Positions 42,741-50,249 of a stretch of DNA of 64,000 bases are shown in pieces (within the stretch, counting starts at the first letter, position 1; the number at the start of each line of letters is the position of its first letter). The stretch spans positions 47,759 through 111,758 of the forward strand of contig NZ_DATBKY010000041.1 of NCBI RefSeq assembly GCF_036555685.1. The letters are read 5' to 3'. Under the pieces are notes generated by a model. It did not search any database and was not told where the DNA came from. It saw only the letters and a list, made by a program, of their open reading frames with translations. The position numbers and the translations under genes are program-made. Source of the DNA: Actinophytocola sp036555685 (GTDB lineage Bacteria > Actinomycetota > Actinomycetes > Mycobacteriales > Pseudonocardiaceae).

Positions 42741-43697
42741 TCATCGCGCATCGACCGCCACCAAGGCGTCCCGCAGGCTCTCCGCGAGTGCGTGCGGATC
42801 ATGCCGCTCCCGTGCCTTGGCCGACGCCACCCCGTCCAGTCGCATACTTGCCCCGAGCGCCTCCGCCGCCCGCCGCAGCCGGTCGGGGGTCGACACCGAG
42901 TCGGCGTCGGCGATCACCGCGTCGACCCGGAGACGTGGTGCGTGCTCGCAGAGTACGTCCAGATGCCGCTCCGGGGAGAATCCCGCGGTCTCCCCCGGCT
43001 GCGGAACGAGGTTGAGCACCACGATCCGGGACGCCGTGGTCTCGATCAGCGCCTCGTGCAGCTCCGGCACCAGCAGGTGCGGCAGGACGCTGGTGAACCA
43101 CGAGCCGGGCCCGAGCAGCACCACGTCCGCCTCGAGCACGGCCCGCACCGCCGCCGGGCACGCGGTCGGCACGGAGTCGGGCATGCCGGCCGTGTACAGC
43201 CGGATCCGCTGGACCTGGCCGGGCGTCGTGGCGATCGCGACCTGGCCGCGGATGCGGCGCACGGCCGTCGTGTCCTCGTCGAGCCCGATGACGTCCGCCT
43301 CGATGTCGAGCGGCTCGGTAGACATCGGCAGCACGCGGCCACGCAGGCCGAGCAGCCGCGCGGCTTCGTCGAGCGCCGTCACCGGGTCGGGCATGATCTC
43401 GAACAGGCCGGCCAGGACGAGGTTGCCGACGGCGTGGCCGGCGAGCGCGCCGGTTCCGCCGAAGCGGTGCTGGAACAGCGTGCGCCACAACGAGTTCATC
43501 TCGTCCTCGCCGGCGAGCGCGGCGAGCGCCTTGCGCAGGTCGCCGGGCGGGAGCAGGCCGAGCTCGCGGCGCAGCCGGCCGGACGAGCCGCCGTCGTCGG
43601 CGACCGTGACCACGGCGGTCACGTCGTCGGTGATCCGGCGCAGCGCGCTCAGCGTCGCGTGCAGCCCCTGGCCACCGCCGAGCGCGACCGCCCGCAC
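42741..43697 (-). CDS. yvcK: YvcK/GlmR-family (gluconeogenesis factor) protein
   Basis: 318-aa protein of the CofD-like fold. Members bind UDP-GlcNAc and support peptidoglycan precursor supply and cell shape. It begins with the family signature VALGGGQGLHATLSAL, followed by VVTVADDGGSSGRLRRELGLLPPGDLR and GHAVGNLVLAGL. GPGSWFTSVLPHLLV is the other conserved site. The GTG start is preceded by GGGAGTGAG. It is 1 bp from the rapZ stop and 115 bp from whiA, in the usual rapZ-yvcK-whiA order. Confidence 0.94.
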   Translation of the reverse strand: MRAVALGGGQGLHATLSALRRITDDVTAVVTVADDGGSSGRLRRELGLLPPGDLRKALAALAGEDEMNSLWRTLFQHRFGGTGALAGHAVGNLVLAGLFEIMPDPVTALDEAARLLGLRGRVLPMSTEPLDIEADVIGLDEDTTAVRRIRGQVAIATTPGQVQRIRLYTAGMPDSVPTACPAAVRAVLEADVVLLGPGSWFTSVLPHLLVPELHEALIETTASRIVVLNLVPQPGETAGFSPERHLDVLCEHAPRLRVDAVIADADSVSTPDRLRRAAEALGASMRLDGVASAKARERHDPHALAESLRDALVAVDAR

Positions 43698-43698
43698 C

Positions 43699-44589
43699 TC
43701 ACTCCCTCCCCAGGTCGCGGTGCACGACCTTGACGGCGACGCGGTCCTCGTCGGCGAGCCGGCGCGCGAGCTCCTCGGAGATCGTCACGCTGCGGTGCTT
43801 GCCACCGGTGCAACCGATCGCGACCGTGAGGTAGCGCTTGCCCTCCCGGCGGTAGCCGGCGCCGATCAGCCGCAGCAGCTCGTGGTAGCGGTCGAGGAAC
43901 TCCTCCGCGCCCTCCTGGGTGAGCACGTAGTTGCGCACGTCGGCGTCGCGGCCGGTGAGGTCCTTGAGCTCGGGGATCCAGAACGGGTTGGGCAGGAAGC
44001 GGACGTCCATGACGAGGTCGGCGTCCATGGGGATGCCGTACTTGTAGCCGAACGACAGCACGGTGACCCGGGTCGTCGTGCTGGCCTCGGTGCCGAACGT
44101 GTCCTCGATCTTGGCGCGCAGCTGGTGGACCGACAGCGTGCTGGTGTCGAGCACGAGATCGGCGTCCGAGCGCAGCGGGGCGAGCAGGTCGCGCTCGGCC
44201 TTGATACCGTCGATCAGCCGGCCGTCGCCCTGCAGCGGGTGGCCGCGGCGGACCTGCTCGAAGCGGCGGATCAGCACCTCGTCGGTGGCCTCGAGGAACA
44301 GCACGCGCGGCTTGTACCCGCCGGCGTCCAGCTCGCGGATGATCGACGCGAGGTCCTCGGTGAACGCCCGGCTGCGCACGTCCATGACCACGGCGACCTT
44401 GGTGACCGCGCCCTGTGCCTTCGCGCCCAGCTCGACCATCGTCGAGATCAGCTCGGGCGGCAGGTTGTCCACCACGAACCAGCCGAGGTCCTCCAGGCAC
44501 TTGGCCGCGGTGCTGCGGCCGGCGCCGGACAGCCCGGTCACCACGGTGACCTCCACGCCCTGCCCGTGGTCGGCCGGATCGATCGTCAC
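43699..44589 (-). CDS. rapZ: RapZ/YvcJ-family nucleotide-binding protein
   Basis: 296-aa P-loop protein. The Walker A is VTGLSGAGRSTAAK and the Walker B-like VAVVMDVRSR. The C-terminal domain ends TVAIGCTGGKHRSVTISEEL, typical of the family. In E. coli RapZ guides RNase E to GlmZ RNA; in actinobacteria this role is not established. The GTG at 44589 overlaps the uvrC stop (GTGA), so the gene is coupled to uvrC. The basic RNA-binding tail of E. coli RapZ is not obvious. Confidence 0.93.
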   Translation of the reverse strand: MTIDPADHGQGVEVTVVTGLSGAGRSTAAKCLEDLGWFVVDNLPPELISTMVELGAKAQGAVTKVAVVMDVRSRAFTEDLASIIRELDAGGYKPRVLFLEATDEVLIRRFEQVRRGHPLQGDGRLIDGIKAERDLLAPLRSDADLVLDTSTLSVHQLRAKIEDTFGTEASTTTRVTVLSFGYKYGIPMDADLVMDVRFLPNPFWIPELKDLTGRDADVRNYVLTQEGAEEFLDRYHELLRLIGAGYRREGKRYLTVAIGCTGGKHRSVTISEELARRLADEDRVAVKVVHRDLGRE

Positions 44590-46610
44590 GTCTTGCTCTC
44601 CTTCTCGGTCTCGCCTGCCAGCGCACTGTGTACCAGCGCGGCCGTGTGCGCGCCGATTCCCGGTACACCGCTGATGTCGTCCACGCTCGCCTGGCGTAAC
44701 CGTTTGAGCGAACCGAAGTGCTTGAGCAAAGCGGACTTGCGGCTCTGGCCGAGTCCGGGGATGTCGTCGAGCGCCGACGTGGTCATCCGCTTCGAGCGCT
44801 TCTTGCGGTGGTAGGCGATGGCGAAGCGGTGTGCCTCGTCGCGGACGCGCTGCAGCAGGTAGAGCGCCTCGCTGGTGCGGGAGAGGATGGTCGGCTCGGG
44901 GTCGGCCGGCAGCCAGACCTCCTCCAGCCGCTTGGCGAGACCGATGACCGCGACGTCCTGGATGCCCATCTCGGCGAGCACGTCGGCGGCCGCGTTGGCC
45001 TGCGGCCCGGCGCCGTCGACGACGAGCAGGTTCGGCGGGTAGGCGAACTTCTTCGGCCGGCCGGTCTCCGGGTCGATGCCGGGCGTGGTCTCCGGCTGCT
45101 GCCCGTTCGCGTGGCCGCCCGCCTCACCGGTCGTGTCGCCGTTCGCCCCGGCGGGGGCCCCGCCGTTGGTGCCGCCGTTGGTGCCGCCGTTGGTCTCGGC
45201 CAGGTAGCGGTGGAAGCGGCGGCGGACGACCTCGGCGATCGAGGCGACGTCGCCCTCCGTCGCGGCCTGCTTGATGGCGAACCGGCGGTACTCGGACTTG
45301 CGGGCGAGTCCGTCCTCGAACACCACGAGCGAGGCCACGACGTCGCTGCCCTGGATGTGGCTGATGTCGATGCACTCGATCCGCAGCGGGGCGGAGTCGA
45401 GGCCGAGCTGGTCCTGCAGCTCCTGCAGCGCGGCCGAGCGCGCGGTCAGGTCGCCGGCGCGGCGGAGCTTGTGCTGGGCGAACGCCTCCTTGGCGTTGCG
45501 CTGCACGGTCTCCATGAGCGCACGCTTGTCGCCCCGCTGCGGGACACGCAGCTGGACGCGCGAGCCGCGCAGGCCGGTGAGCCAGGCGCTGACGGCGGCG
45601 GCGTCCTCGGGCAGGGCGGGGACGAGCAGCTCGCGCGGCACCGGGCTGGCGTCGCCCTCCTCGGCGAGGTCGGCCTGGGAGCCGTAGAACTGGGAGAGGA
45701 ACTGGTCGACGAGGGCGGCCTCGTCCATCTCCTCGATCTTGTCGATCACCCAGCCGCGCTGGCCGCGGACCCGGCCGCCGCGGACGTGGAAGACCTGGAC
45801 GGCGGCCTCGAGCTCGTCGTGCGCGAACGCCACGACGTCGGCGTCGGTGCCGTCACCGAGGACGACCGCCTGCTTCTCCATGGCGCGGCGCAGCGCGGCG
45901 AGGTCGTCGCGCAGCCGGGCGGCGCGCTCGAACTCGAGCTCGCTCGCGGCGTTGTTCATCTCGCGCTCGAGGCGGCGCATCATCTTGTCGGTGTGGCCGG
46001 CGAGGAAGTCGCAGAAGTCCTCGACGATGGCGCGGTGCTCGTCGGCGCTCACCCGCCCGACGCACGGGGCGGAGCACTTGCCGATGTAGCCGAGCAGGCA
46101 GGGGCGGCCGATCTGGCCGTGGCGCTTGAAGACGCCGCCCGAGCAGGTGCGCGCGGGGAAGACCCGCAGCAGCAGGTCGAGCGTCTCGCGGATGGCCCAG
46201 GCGTGCGCGTAGGGGCCGAAGTAGCGCACGCCCTTGCGGCGCGGACCGCGGTAGACGTGCAGCCGGGGGTACTCCTCGTTGAGCGTGACCGCGAGGACCG
46301 GGTAGGACTTGTCGTCCCGGTAGCGGACGTTGAAGCGCGGGTCGAACTCCTTGATCCAGTTGTACTCGAGCTGGAGGGCCTCGACCTCGGTGGACACGAC
46401 CGTCCACTCGACCGCGCCCGCGGTGGTGACCATCTGCCGGGTGCGCGGGTGCAGCAGCGTGAGGTCGGCGAAGTAGGAGTTCAGCCTGCTACGCAGGCTC
46501 TTCGCCTTCCCGACGTAGATCACCCGGCCGCCTGAGTCCCGGAACTTGTACACCCCAGGCGCATCGGGAATCGTGCCCGGCGACGGACGATATGTCGCTG
46601 GATCTGCCAC
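44586..46610 (-). CDS. uvrC: UvrABC system protein C
   Basis: 674-aa nuclease making both incisions in nucleotide-excision repair. The GIY-YIG domain (about 14-95) has GVYKFRDSGGRVIYVGKAKSL. The four-cysteine region has RTCSGGVF...PCLLGYIGKCSAPC, and a UVR motif lies near 210. The RNase H-like domain follows from about 375, and helix-hairpin-helices lie at the C-terminus (DDIPGLG, ISGVPGIG). An insertion at about 472-505 contains three TNGG repeats from a 12-bp DNA tandem repeat. GTG start, leaderless-type promoter TAGGCT-N6-GTG. Confidence 0.96.
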   Translation of the reverse strand: MADPATYRPSPGTIPDAPGVYKFRDSGGRVIYVGKAKSLRSRLNSYFADLTLLHPRTRQMVTTAGAVEWTVVSTEVEALQLEYNWIKEFDPRFNVRYRDDKSYPVLAVTLNEEYPRLHVYRGPRRKGVRYFGPYAHAWAIRETLDLLLRVFPARTCSGGVFKRHGQIGRPCLLGYIGKCSAPCVGRVSADEHRAIVEDFCDFLAGHTDKMMRRLEREMNNAASELEFERAARLRDDLAALRRAMEKQAVVLGDGTDADVVAFAHDELEAAVQVFHVRGGRVRGQRGWVIDKIEEMDEAALVDQFLSQFYGSQADLAEEGDASPVPRELLVPALPEDAAAVSAWLTGLRGSRVQLRVPQRGDKRALMETVQRNAKEAFAQHKLRRAGDLTARSAALQELQDQLGLDSAPLRIECIDISHIQGSDVVASLVVFEDGLARKSEYRRFAIKQAATEGDVASIAEVVRRRFHRYLAETNGGTNGGTNGGAPAGANGDTTGEAGGHANGQQPETTPGIDPETGRPKKFAYPPNLLVVDGAGPQANAAADVLAEMGIQDVAVIGLAKRLEEVWLPADPEPTILSRTSEALYLLQRVRDEAHRFAIAYHRKKRSKRMTTSALDDIPGLGQSRKSALLKHFGSLKRLRQASVDDISGVPGIGAHTAALVHSALAGETEKESKT
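45160..45195. repeat. 12-bp tandem repeat inside uvrC
   Basis: Three copies of ccgccgttggtg (last base variant) in frame with uvrC, encoding TNGG repeats in a linker ahead of the endonuclease domain. The number of units can change without breaking the frame. Confidence 0.85.
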
Positions 46611-46616
46611 GCCGCC

Positions 46617-46622
46617 AGCCTA
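46617..46622 (-). promoter_or_regulatory. -10 box TAGGCT of uvrC, leaderless
   Basis: On the minus strand TAGGCT is followed by six bases (ggcggc) and the GTG at 46610. Confidence 0.55.
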
Positions 46623-46673
46623 CGGCGGGGTACCGACACCGCAACGCCCGGTCACGGCGCGCCGCGGCACATG

Positions 46674-46716
46674 GGAAGGCCACCCTCGCCGTGGCTGAGG
46701 ACGAGGGTGGCCTTCC
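46674..46716 (-). terminator. Terminator hairpin downstream of the SGNH hydrolase gene
   Basis: Perfect 15-bp arms (GGAAGGCCACCCTCG / CGAGGGTGGCCTTCC) around a 13-nt loop, 46 bp after the stop of the esterase gene. It separates that gene from the uvrC promoter. Confidence 0.8.
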
Positions 46717-46762
46717 GGGCGGGGCGGGCGTCCCCGCCCCGACTACGACCGCGGTGCGGGAC

Positions 46763-47824
46763 TCACACCGCGTGCAGATTGCCGTCCGCGCCGACGACGC
46801 AGGCCGCGGAGCCGGCCCCGGAGTTGACGAACTCCGTGACGCAGCGGCCGAGCTGCTCGTGGCCGCGGGCGTTGGGGTGGAAGGACTGCTGGGCCATGTG
46901 CATGCCGATCGCGTCGAGCCCGCCGGTGACCCAGGCCCACGGGTCGACCGTCACGCGGTTCTGCCACTCGGTCGACGAGTCGCCGCCGCCGCTGCACGCC
47001 TCGTGGCCCTCGGAGCCGCGGGAGAAGTCGAGGAACTTGACCCCGGTCCGGCTCGCGACCCCGCGCAGCGCCTCGGACAGCTGCGGAACCGCGACCGTGC
47101 GGCCGAACTTCGCGTCGGCGATCTTGAACGGGCAGCCCTGCGGGCCGTGCAGCACGCTGTCCATGTGCTCGGTCAGCGGCGAGGCGTACGACGTGAGGAC
47201 GAAGTCGTAGTCGCCCTCGGCGTAGCCGGCCTGGCTCATCGCCGACTTCACATCCGCCACCGCGGCCTCGACCTTCGGCGCCATCGCGGTCAAGCGCTGC
47301 GGCCACTCCGTCGCGAGCTCGCCCCGGCAGCCGGAGCCGAAGGGGTCGAACCAGGCGAGGATGCAGTCGACCATGGTGTCCGCGAACTGCGGGTCGTCGT
47401 TCGCGCCGATCTGGAGGAGCACGGTGGTGACCTTGTACTGCCGCGCCAGGTCGATCAGGCGCTTGGCCTGGCTGCCCTCGGTGTAGTGCACCGTGTCGGC
47501 GAGCGAGACGTTCGAGGAGTCCGCCCCCGAGCAGGCGAGGTTGATGGTCTTGTCGGCCACCGCGGTCCGGTGCACCAGCGCGTTCGCGGAGCGGTGGCAC
47601 CAGTCGCCGTTCTCGCCGTTGGTGCCCGGCTCGTAGTTCCCGGCGCCCTCGCCGGAGATCGCGCTGTCGCCGAGCGAGACGATCGCGGTCTGCCGGTCGT
47701 CGGCGGCGCCCTGGCCCGCCGGCTGGTCCGCATTGGCCGCCGGCACGGCCACCGCCAGTCCCGCTACGAGCAGCGCACCCAGCGCCACCCCGAACATGCG
47801 CACCCTCGCAGGGATCGATCGCAT
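46763..47824 (-). CDS. Secreted SGNH/GDSL-type esterase or lipase
   Basis: 353-aa secreted hydrolase. A signal peptide (about 1-33, RVRMFGVALGALLVAGLAVAVP, ending ANA) precedes the domain. Block I is IVSLGDSAISGEGAG with the catalytic serine. The block III asparagine is in LLQIGANDDPQFAD, and block V with the Asp/His pair is in SFHPNARGHEQLG. Several paired cysteines (CHR, CSG, CIL, GCR, GCP, ACS, RCV, ACV) suggest disulfides, as in Streptomyces SGNH lipases. The start is ATG 47824 with GGGAGAAGG upstream; GTG 47842 is also open. It may act on lipid or acyl esters outside the cell. Confidence 0.88.
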   Translation of the reverse strand: MRSIPARVRMFGVALGALLVAGLAVAVPAANADQPAGQGAADDRQTAIVSLGDSAISGEGAGNYEPGTNGENGDWCHRSANALVHRTAVADKTINLACSGADSSNVSLADTVHYTEGSQAKRLIDLARQYKVTTVLLQIGANDDPQFADTMVDCILAWFDPFGSGCRGELATEWPQRLTAMAPKVEAAVADVKSAMSQAGYAEGDYDFVLTSYASPLTEHMDSVLHGPQGCPFKIADAKFGRTVAVPQLSEALRGVASRTGVKFLDFSRGSEGHEACSGGGDSSTEWQNRVTVDPWAWVTGGLDAIGMHMAQQSFHPNARGHEQLGRCVTEFVNSGAGSAACVVGADGNLHAV

Positions 47825-47844
47825 GGCCTTCTCCCGGAGCACAC

Positions 47845-47857
47845 GGCGGTTACCGCC
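47845..47857. promoter_or_regulatory. Palindrome GGCGGT-T-ACCGCC before the SGNH hydrolase gene
   Basis: Perfect 6-bp arms around one base, 21 bp upstream of the ATG at 47824, in the likely 5' untranslated region. It could be an operator or a hairpin affecting translation. Confidence 0.35.
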
Positions 47858-47911
47858 TGGTATGGATGATAAAAATCACCCTAACCAGCCGGTAACCCGT
47901 GAAGCTATAAC

Positions 47912-47940
47912 CCGAACGGCCCTCGTATTTGGCCGTTCGG
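47912..47940 (-). terminator. Terminator-type hairpin after the Rieske gene
   Basis: Perfect 10-bp arms CCGAACGGCC / GGCCGTTCGG with a 9-nt loop, about 57 bp downstream of the Rieske gene stop and upstream of the esterase promoter. Confidence 0.6.
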
Positions 47941-47996
47941 CTCACCCCGGACGACGGGTTCGATCAACGTTCGCCGCTGCGCTCCGCGAGCTTGTC

Positions 47997-48446
47997 TCAC
48001 GCCAGGACGACCTGGTCGCCCTTCACCTGGACGCCGATCTTCTGCAGGGGCTTCGTAGCCGGTCCGTTGACGACCTTGCCGTTGTCGCCGACGTCGAACT
48101 TGCTGCCGTGGTTGGGGCAGGTCGAGACCCCGTTCTCGGGCACGCCGACGATGCTGCCCATGTGCGTGCAGGACGCGTTGTACGCCTTGACCTCCGACCC
48201 GTTGCGGACGAGCAACGCCTTGCCGCCGGTCGGGTTGTCGACGACGAGCCCGCCGCCGTCGGGGATGTCGGCGAGCGGTGTCGTGCCGTCGCCCTTGCCG
48301 CCCCCGTCCGCCGAACCGGAGTCGTCGCTGCTACACGCCGCGACCAGCGCGCCCGGCGCGATCAATGCGACCGCGAGCCCGCACAGCACGTCTCGGCGCG
48401 AGCGATCCCGCTGGGGCTTGTCGGTGGGTCCGGTGCTGGCAGTCAA
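47997..48446 (-). CDS. Tat-dependent Rieske [2Fe-2S] lipoprotein
   Basis: 149-aa exported Rieske protein. The Tat signal RSRRDVLCGLAVALIAPGALVAAC ends in the lipobox LVAAC, so it is probably lipid-anchored outside the membrane. A Ser/Gly/Asp linker follows. The cluster ligands are CTHMG and CPNHGSKFD. TTG 48446 is chosen because AGGAGG lies eight bases upstream; GTG 48482 would add 12 residues but has no such site. Related proteins are annotated as QcrA-like Rieske/ubiquinol-cytochrome c reductase iron-sulfur subunits, but here no cytochrome bc genes are present. The redox partner is unknown. Confidence 0.88.
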   Translation of the reverse strand: MTASTGPTDKPQRDRSRRDVLCGLAVALIAPGALVAACSSDDSGSADGGGKGDGTTPLADIPDGGGLVVDNPTGGKALLVRNGSEVKAYNASCTHMGSIVGVPENGVSTCPNHGSKFDVGDNGKVVNGPATKPLQKIGVQVKGDQVVLA

Positions 48447-48552
48447 GACCAGAGCCTCCTGGGTTCTCTCGGCGGCATACACGTGGACTAACGCAGCCTC
48501 CCGCCAAGAGGTTCAATCATCAACATCTTGGGAGTGCATTCTCAGGAAGCGC

Positions 48553-48900
48553 TCAGAGTGCCAGATGCGTGCGCAGCGCGCCGTCCAGGTGGGCCAGCGA
48601 CTCCGGCGGCACCCGGCCGGCCTTCTTCCAGAGCCGGTCCATGGCGACCGTGCGCACCTGTTCGGCCTGCGCCTTCGAGTCCGCGGCAAGCCCGCAGTCG
48701 GCCGCGCGCAGCAGCACCTGGAAGGGGTAGACGCGACCCACATTCGACGTGATCGGCACGACCGTGACCACGCCACGGCCGGTCCGCCGGGCCGCGCGGT
48801 TGGCGGCGTCGTTACTGACGATCACCGCGGGGCGGACCTTGTTGGCCTCCGAGCCGCGCACGGGCTCGAGGTCGACCCAGTAGACGTCACCGCGCCTCAT
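48553..48900 (-). CDS. MazF/PemK-family toxin (mRNA interferase)
   Basis: 115-aa toxin of the type II MazEF class, an RNA-cleaving enzyme. MRRGDVYWVDLEPVRGSEANKVRPAVIVSND holds the conserved Arg and the RPAVI strand. VTVVPITSN and a Pro near PFQVLL complete the family core. The start ATG 48900 overlaps the 3' end of the antitoxin gene by 14 bp, so the pair is translationally coupled. The cleavage sequence cannot be predicted. Confidence 0.93.
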   Translation of the reverse strand: MRRGDVYWVDLEPVRGSEANKVRPAVIVSNDAANRAARRTGRGVVTVVPITSNVGRVYPFQVLLRAADCGLAADSKAQAEQVRTVAMDRLWKKAGRVPPESLAHLDGALRTHLAL

Positions 48901-49114
48901 CGGCCAGCCCGTCGGCGGCCGCCCGGTCCCATGCCCGCGACTCCGCGTCCGCCCACTCGTCGAACGCCGAGGCGTAGTCCTCCTCGAGCTCGGCCACCCG
49001 CAGCAGCCCGATGGCACGCTGGATCACCGACGAGCGCGACGGCTCACCGGTGCGCTCGCCGTACTCGTCGACGAACGCCACGTCCTCCGCGGGCAGGCTG
49101 ACGCTGAGCTTCAC
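48887..49114 (-). CDS. Ribbon-helix-helix antitoxin of the MazEF pair
   Basis: 75-aa antitoxin. Residues 1-45 (MKLSVSLPAEDVAFVDEYGERT and SSVIQRAIGLL) form a ribbon-helix-helix DNA-binding domain. The acidic tail (about 46-75) should wrap the toxin. GTG 49114 is preceded by a TAGCAT box seven bases away, so the mRNA is probably leaderless. A phased array of GCTACC repeats runs through this promoter, and the antitoxin is the natural candidate to bind it and autoregulate. Confidence 0.92.
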   Translation of the reverse strand: MKLSVSLPAEDVAFVDEYGERTGEPSRSSVIQRAIGLLRVAELEEDYASAFDEWADAESRAWDRAAADGLADEAR

Positions 49115-49121
49115 ACCATCG

Positions 49122-49127
49122 ATGCTA
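49122..49127 (-). promoter_or_regulatory. -10 box TAGCAT of the mazEF operon
   Basis: TAGCAT on the minus strand lies seven bases upstream of the antitoxin GTG and overlaps the first GCTACC element of the iteron array, so operator binding would block it. Confidence 0.55.
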
Positions 49128-49176
49128 CCGGCGGTGCTACCCGAGTGGCTACCCGAGTGGCTACCCGCGGGCTACT
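49124..49176. repeat. Iteron array: five GCTACC elements with about 12-bp phasing before mazE
   Basis: GCTACC starts at 49124, 49136, 49148 and 49160, with a variant GCTACT at 49171, i.e. spacings of 12, 12, 12 and 11 bp. The middle units are full 12-bp repeats (gctacccgagtg). The array covers the mazE -10 box at one end and the stop codon of the PH-like gene at the other. The layout suits cooperative binding of ribbon-helix-helix dimers. Confidence 0.75.
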
Positions 49177-49645
49177 CCGTGGGCTCCGCGGGCGGCGCGG
49201 CCGAGAGCTCCGGCCGCGCCTCGGCGACCTCGCGGCGGACCCGCCGCAGCTCCCGCATCGCGGTGACCGCGCGCTCCCCGTCCATCGCCTGGATCGCGAG
49301 CACCGGCACGTACTCGTCGTGCGGCAGCTCCAGCCGCGCCCACGGCGAGCCGTCCGGAAAGCTCACCTGCTCGACCTGCGACCACGGGAACCGGCGCGCG
49401 CCGAGCATGTTGCGCACCTCGACGCCCTCGCGGTCGACACGCACCCGCGGCCGGGTGAACCACAACGCGCCCAGTGCCAGGAGGATCCCGATGCCGAACA
49501 TCGCGATCTGGTCCGACAGCGTGAAGTTCGCCCCCGTGTCGCTCTCCGGCAGGAACACACCGGCGACCGCGAACATGGCGAACAGGACCGCCGCGGCGAT
49601 GCCGGCGAACAGCCGCACCCGCCGTGGGCGTACCTCGAAGCTCAC
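49172..49645 (-). CDS. PH-domain-like membrane protein
   Basis: 157-aa protein. Two hydrophobic helices (about 14-32 and 47-66) precede a bacterial PH-like domain in which VRVDREGVEVRNMLGARRFPWSQVEQVSFPDG is the typical strand pattern. The protein ends in an Ala/Pro/Glu tail. GTG 49645 has GAGGGG upstream; the earlier open codons are made of a 33-bp direct repeat and are not coding. It lies next to ribH, the position of the membrane protein Rv1417 in M. tuberculosis. The function is unknown. Confidence 0.8.
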   Translation of the reverse strand: MSFEVRPRRVRLFAGIAAAVLFAMFAVAGVFLPESDTGANFTLSDQIAMFGIGILLALGALWFTRPRVRVDREGVEVRNMLGARRFPWSQVEQVSFPDGSPWARLELPHDEYVPVLAIQAMDGERAVTAMRELRRVRREVAEARPELSAAPPAEPTE

Positions 49646-49690
49646 GACGACCCCTCGCAGGCTCGGTGTCGCCGCTCGCGGTCGCCCTGT

Positions 49691-49756
49691 GTTTGCTGGT
49701 TCGCTCCGCAAGCTCCGCTCACTGTTTGCCGGTTCGCTCCGCAAGCTCCGCTCACT
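49691..49756. repeat. 33-bp tandem direct repeat over the ribH stop codon
   Basis: Two copies (49691-49723 and 49724-49756) differing at one base. Read on the ribH strand each starts at or near the stop codon as tgagcggagcttgcggagcg, then aacc. A related sequence, TGAGACAAGCTCGCGGAGCG, follows the stop of the Rieske gene at 47997. Confidence 0.85.
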
Positions 49757-50249
49757 TGAAGGTCCGATCCGTCCACGGCTGGCGCAGCCCGCGCACCACC
49801 ATCGCGGTGTCCAGCGCCGCCACGCACGCCTCGAAGCCCTTGTCCTCGCTCGATCCCGGGAGCCCGCAGCGGTCGAGCGCCTGCTCCTCGTCGTTGACGG
49901 TCAGCACGCCGTTGCCCACCGGGGTCGACTCGTCCAGCGCCACCCGGGTCAGGCCCGCGGTCACCGCGTCGCACACGTACTCGAAGTGCGGGGTGCCGCC
50001 GCGGATCACGACGCCCAGCGCGACTACGGCCTCGTGGTGCTTGGCCAGCGCCTGGCACACGACCGGCAGCTCGACCGCGCCCGGTACCCGCACGACCGTC
50101 GGCTCCTCGATGCCCGCCTGCTTCGCCGCCGCGAGCGCGCGCTCCAGCAGCGTGTCGGTGATCCTGGCGTGCCAGCGGGTCGCCGCGATCGCGAGCCGGA
50201 TGCCCTCACACTCCGGGACCTCGACGTCCGGCCGGCCCTCACCGCTCAT
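49752..50249 (-). CDS. ribH: 6,7-dimethyl-8-ribityllumazine synthase
   Basis: 165-aa enzyme making lumazine, the riboflavin synthase substrate. IAATRWHARITDTLLERAL, VPGAVELPVVCQAL, ALGVVIRGGTPHFEYV with the catalytic His, and VGNGVLTVNDEEQALDRCG are the conserved blocks. The ATG at 50249 overlaps the ribBA stop (ATGA). It is the last gene of ansA-rpe-ribE-ribBA-ribH. The last codons run into a 33-bp direct repeat. Confidence 0.96.
   Translation of the reverse strand: MSGEGRPDVEVPECEGIRLAIAATRWHARITDTLLERALAAAKQAGIEEPTVVRVPGAVELPVVCQALAKHHEAVVALGVVIRGGTPHFEYVCDAVTAGLTRVALDESTPVGNGVLTVNDEEQALDRCGLPGSSEDKGFEACVAALDTAMVVRGLRQPWTDRTFK

Noticed and set aside
47941..47996. tRNA-like GGGTTCGATC sequence
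   Set aside because: No acceptor stem, anticodon arm or D arm could be built around it.
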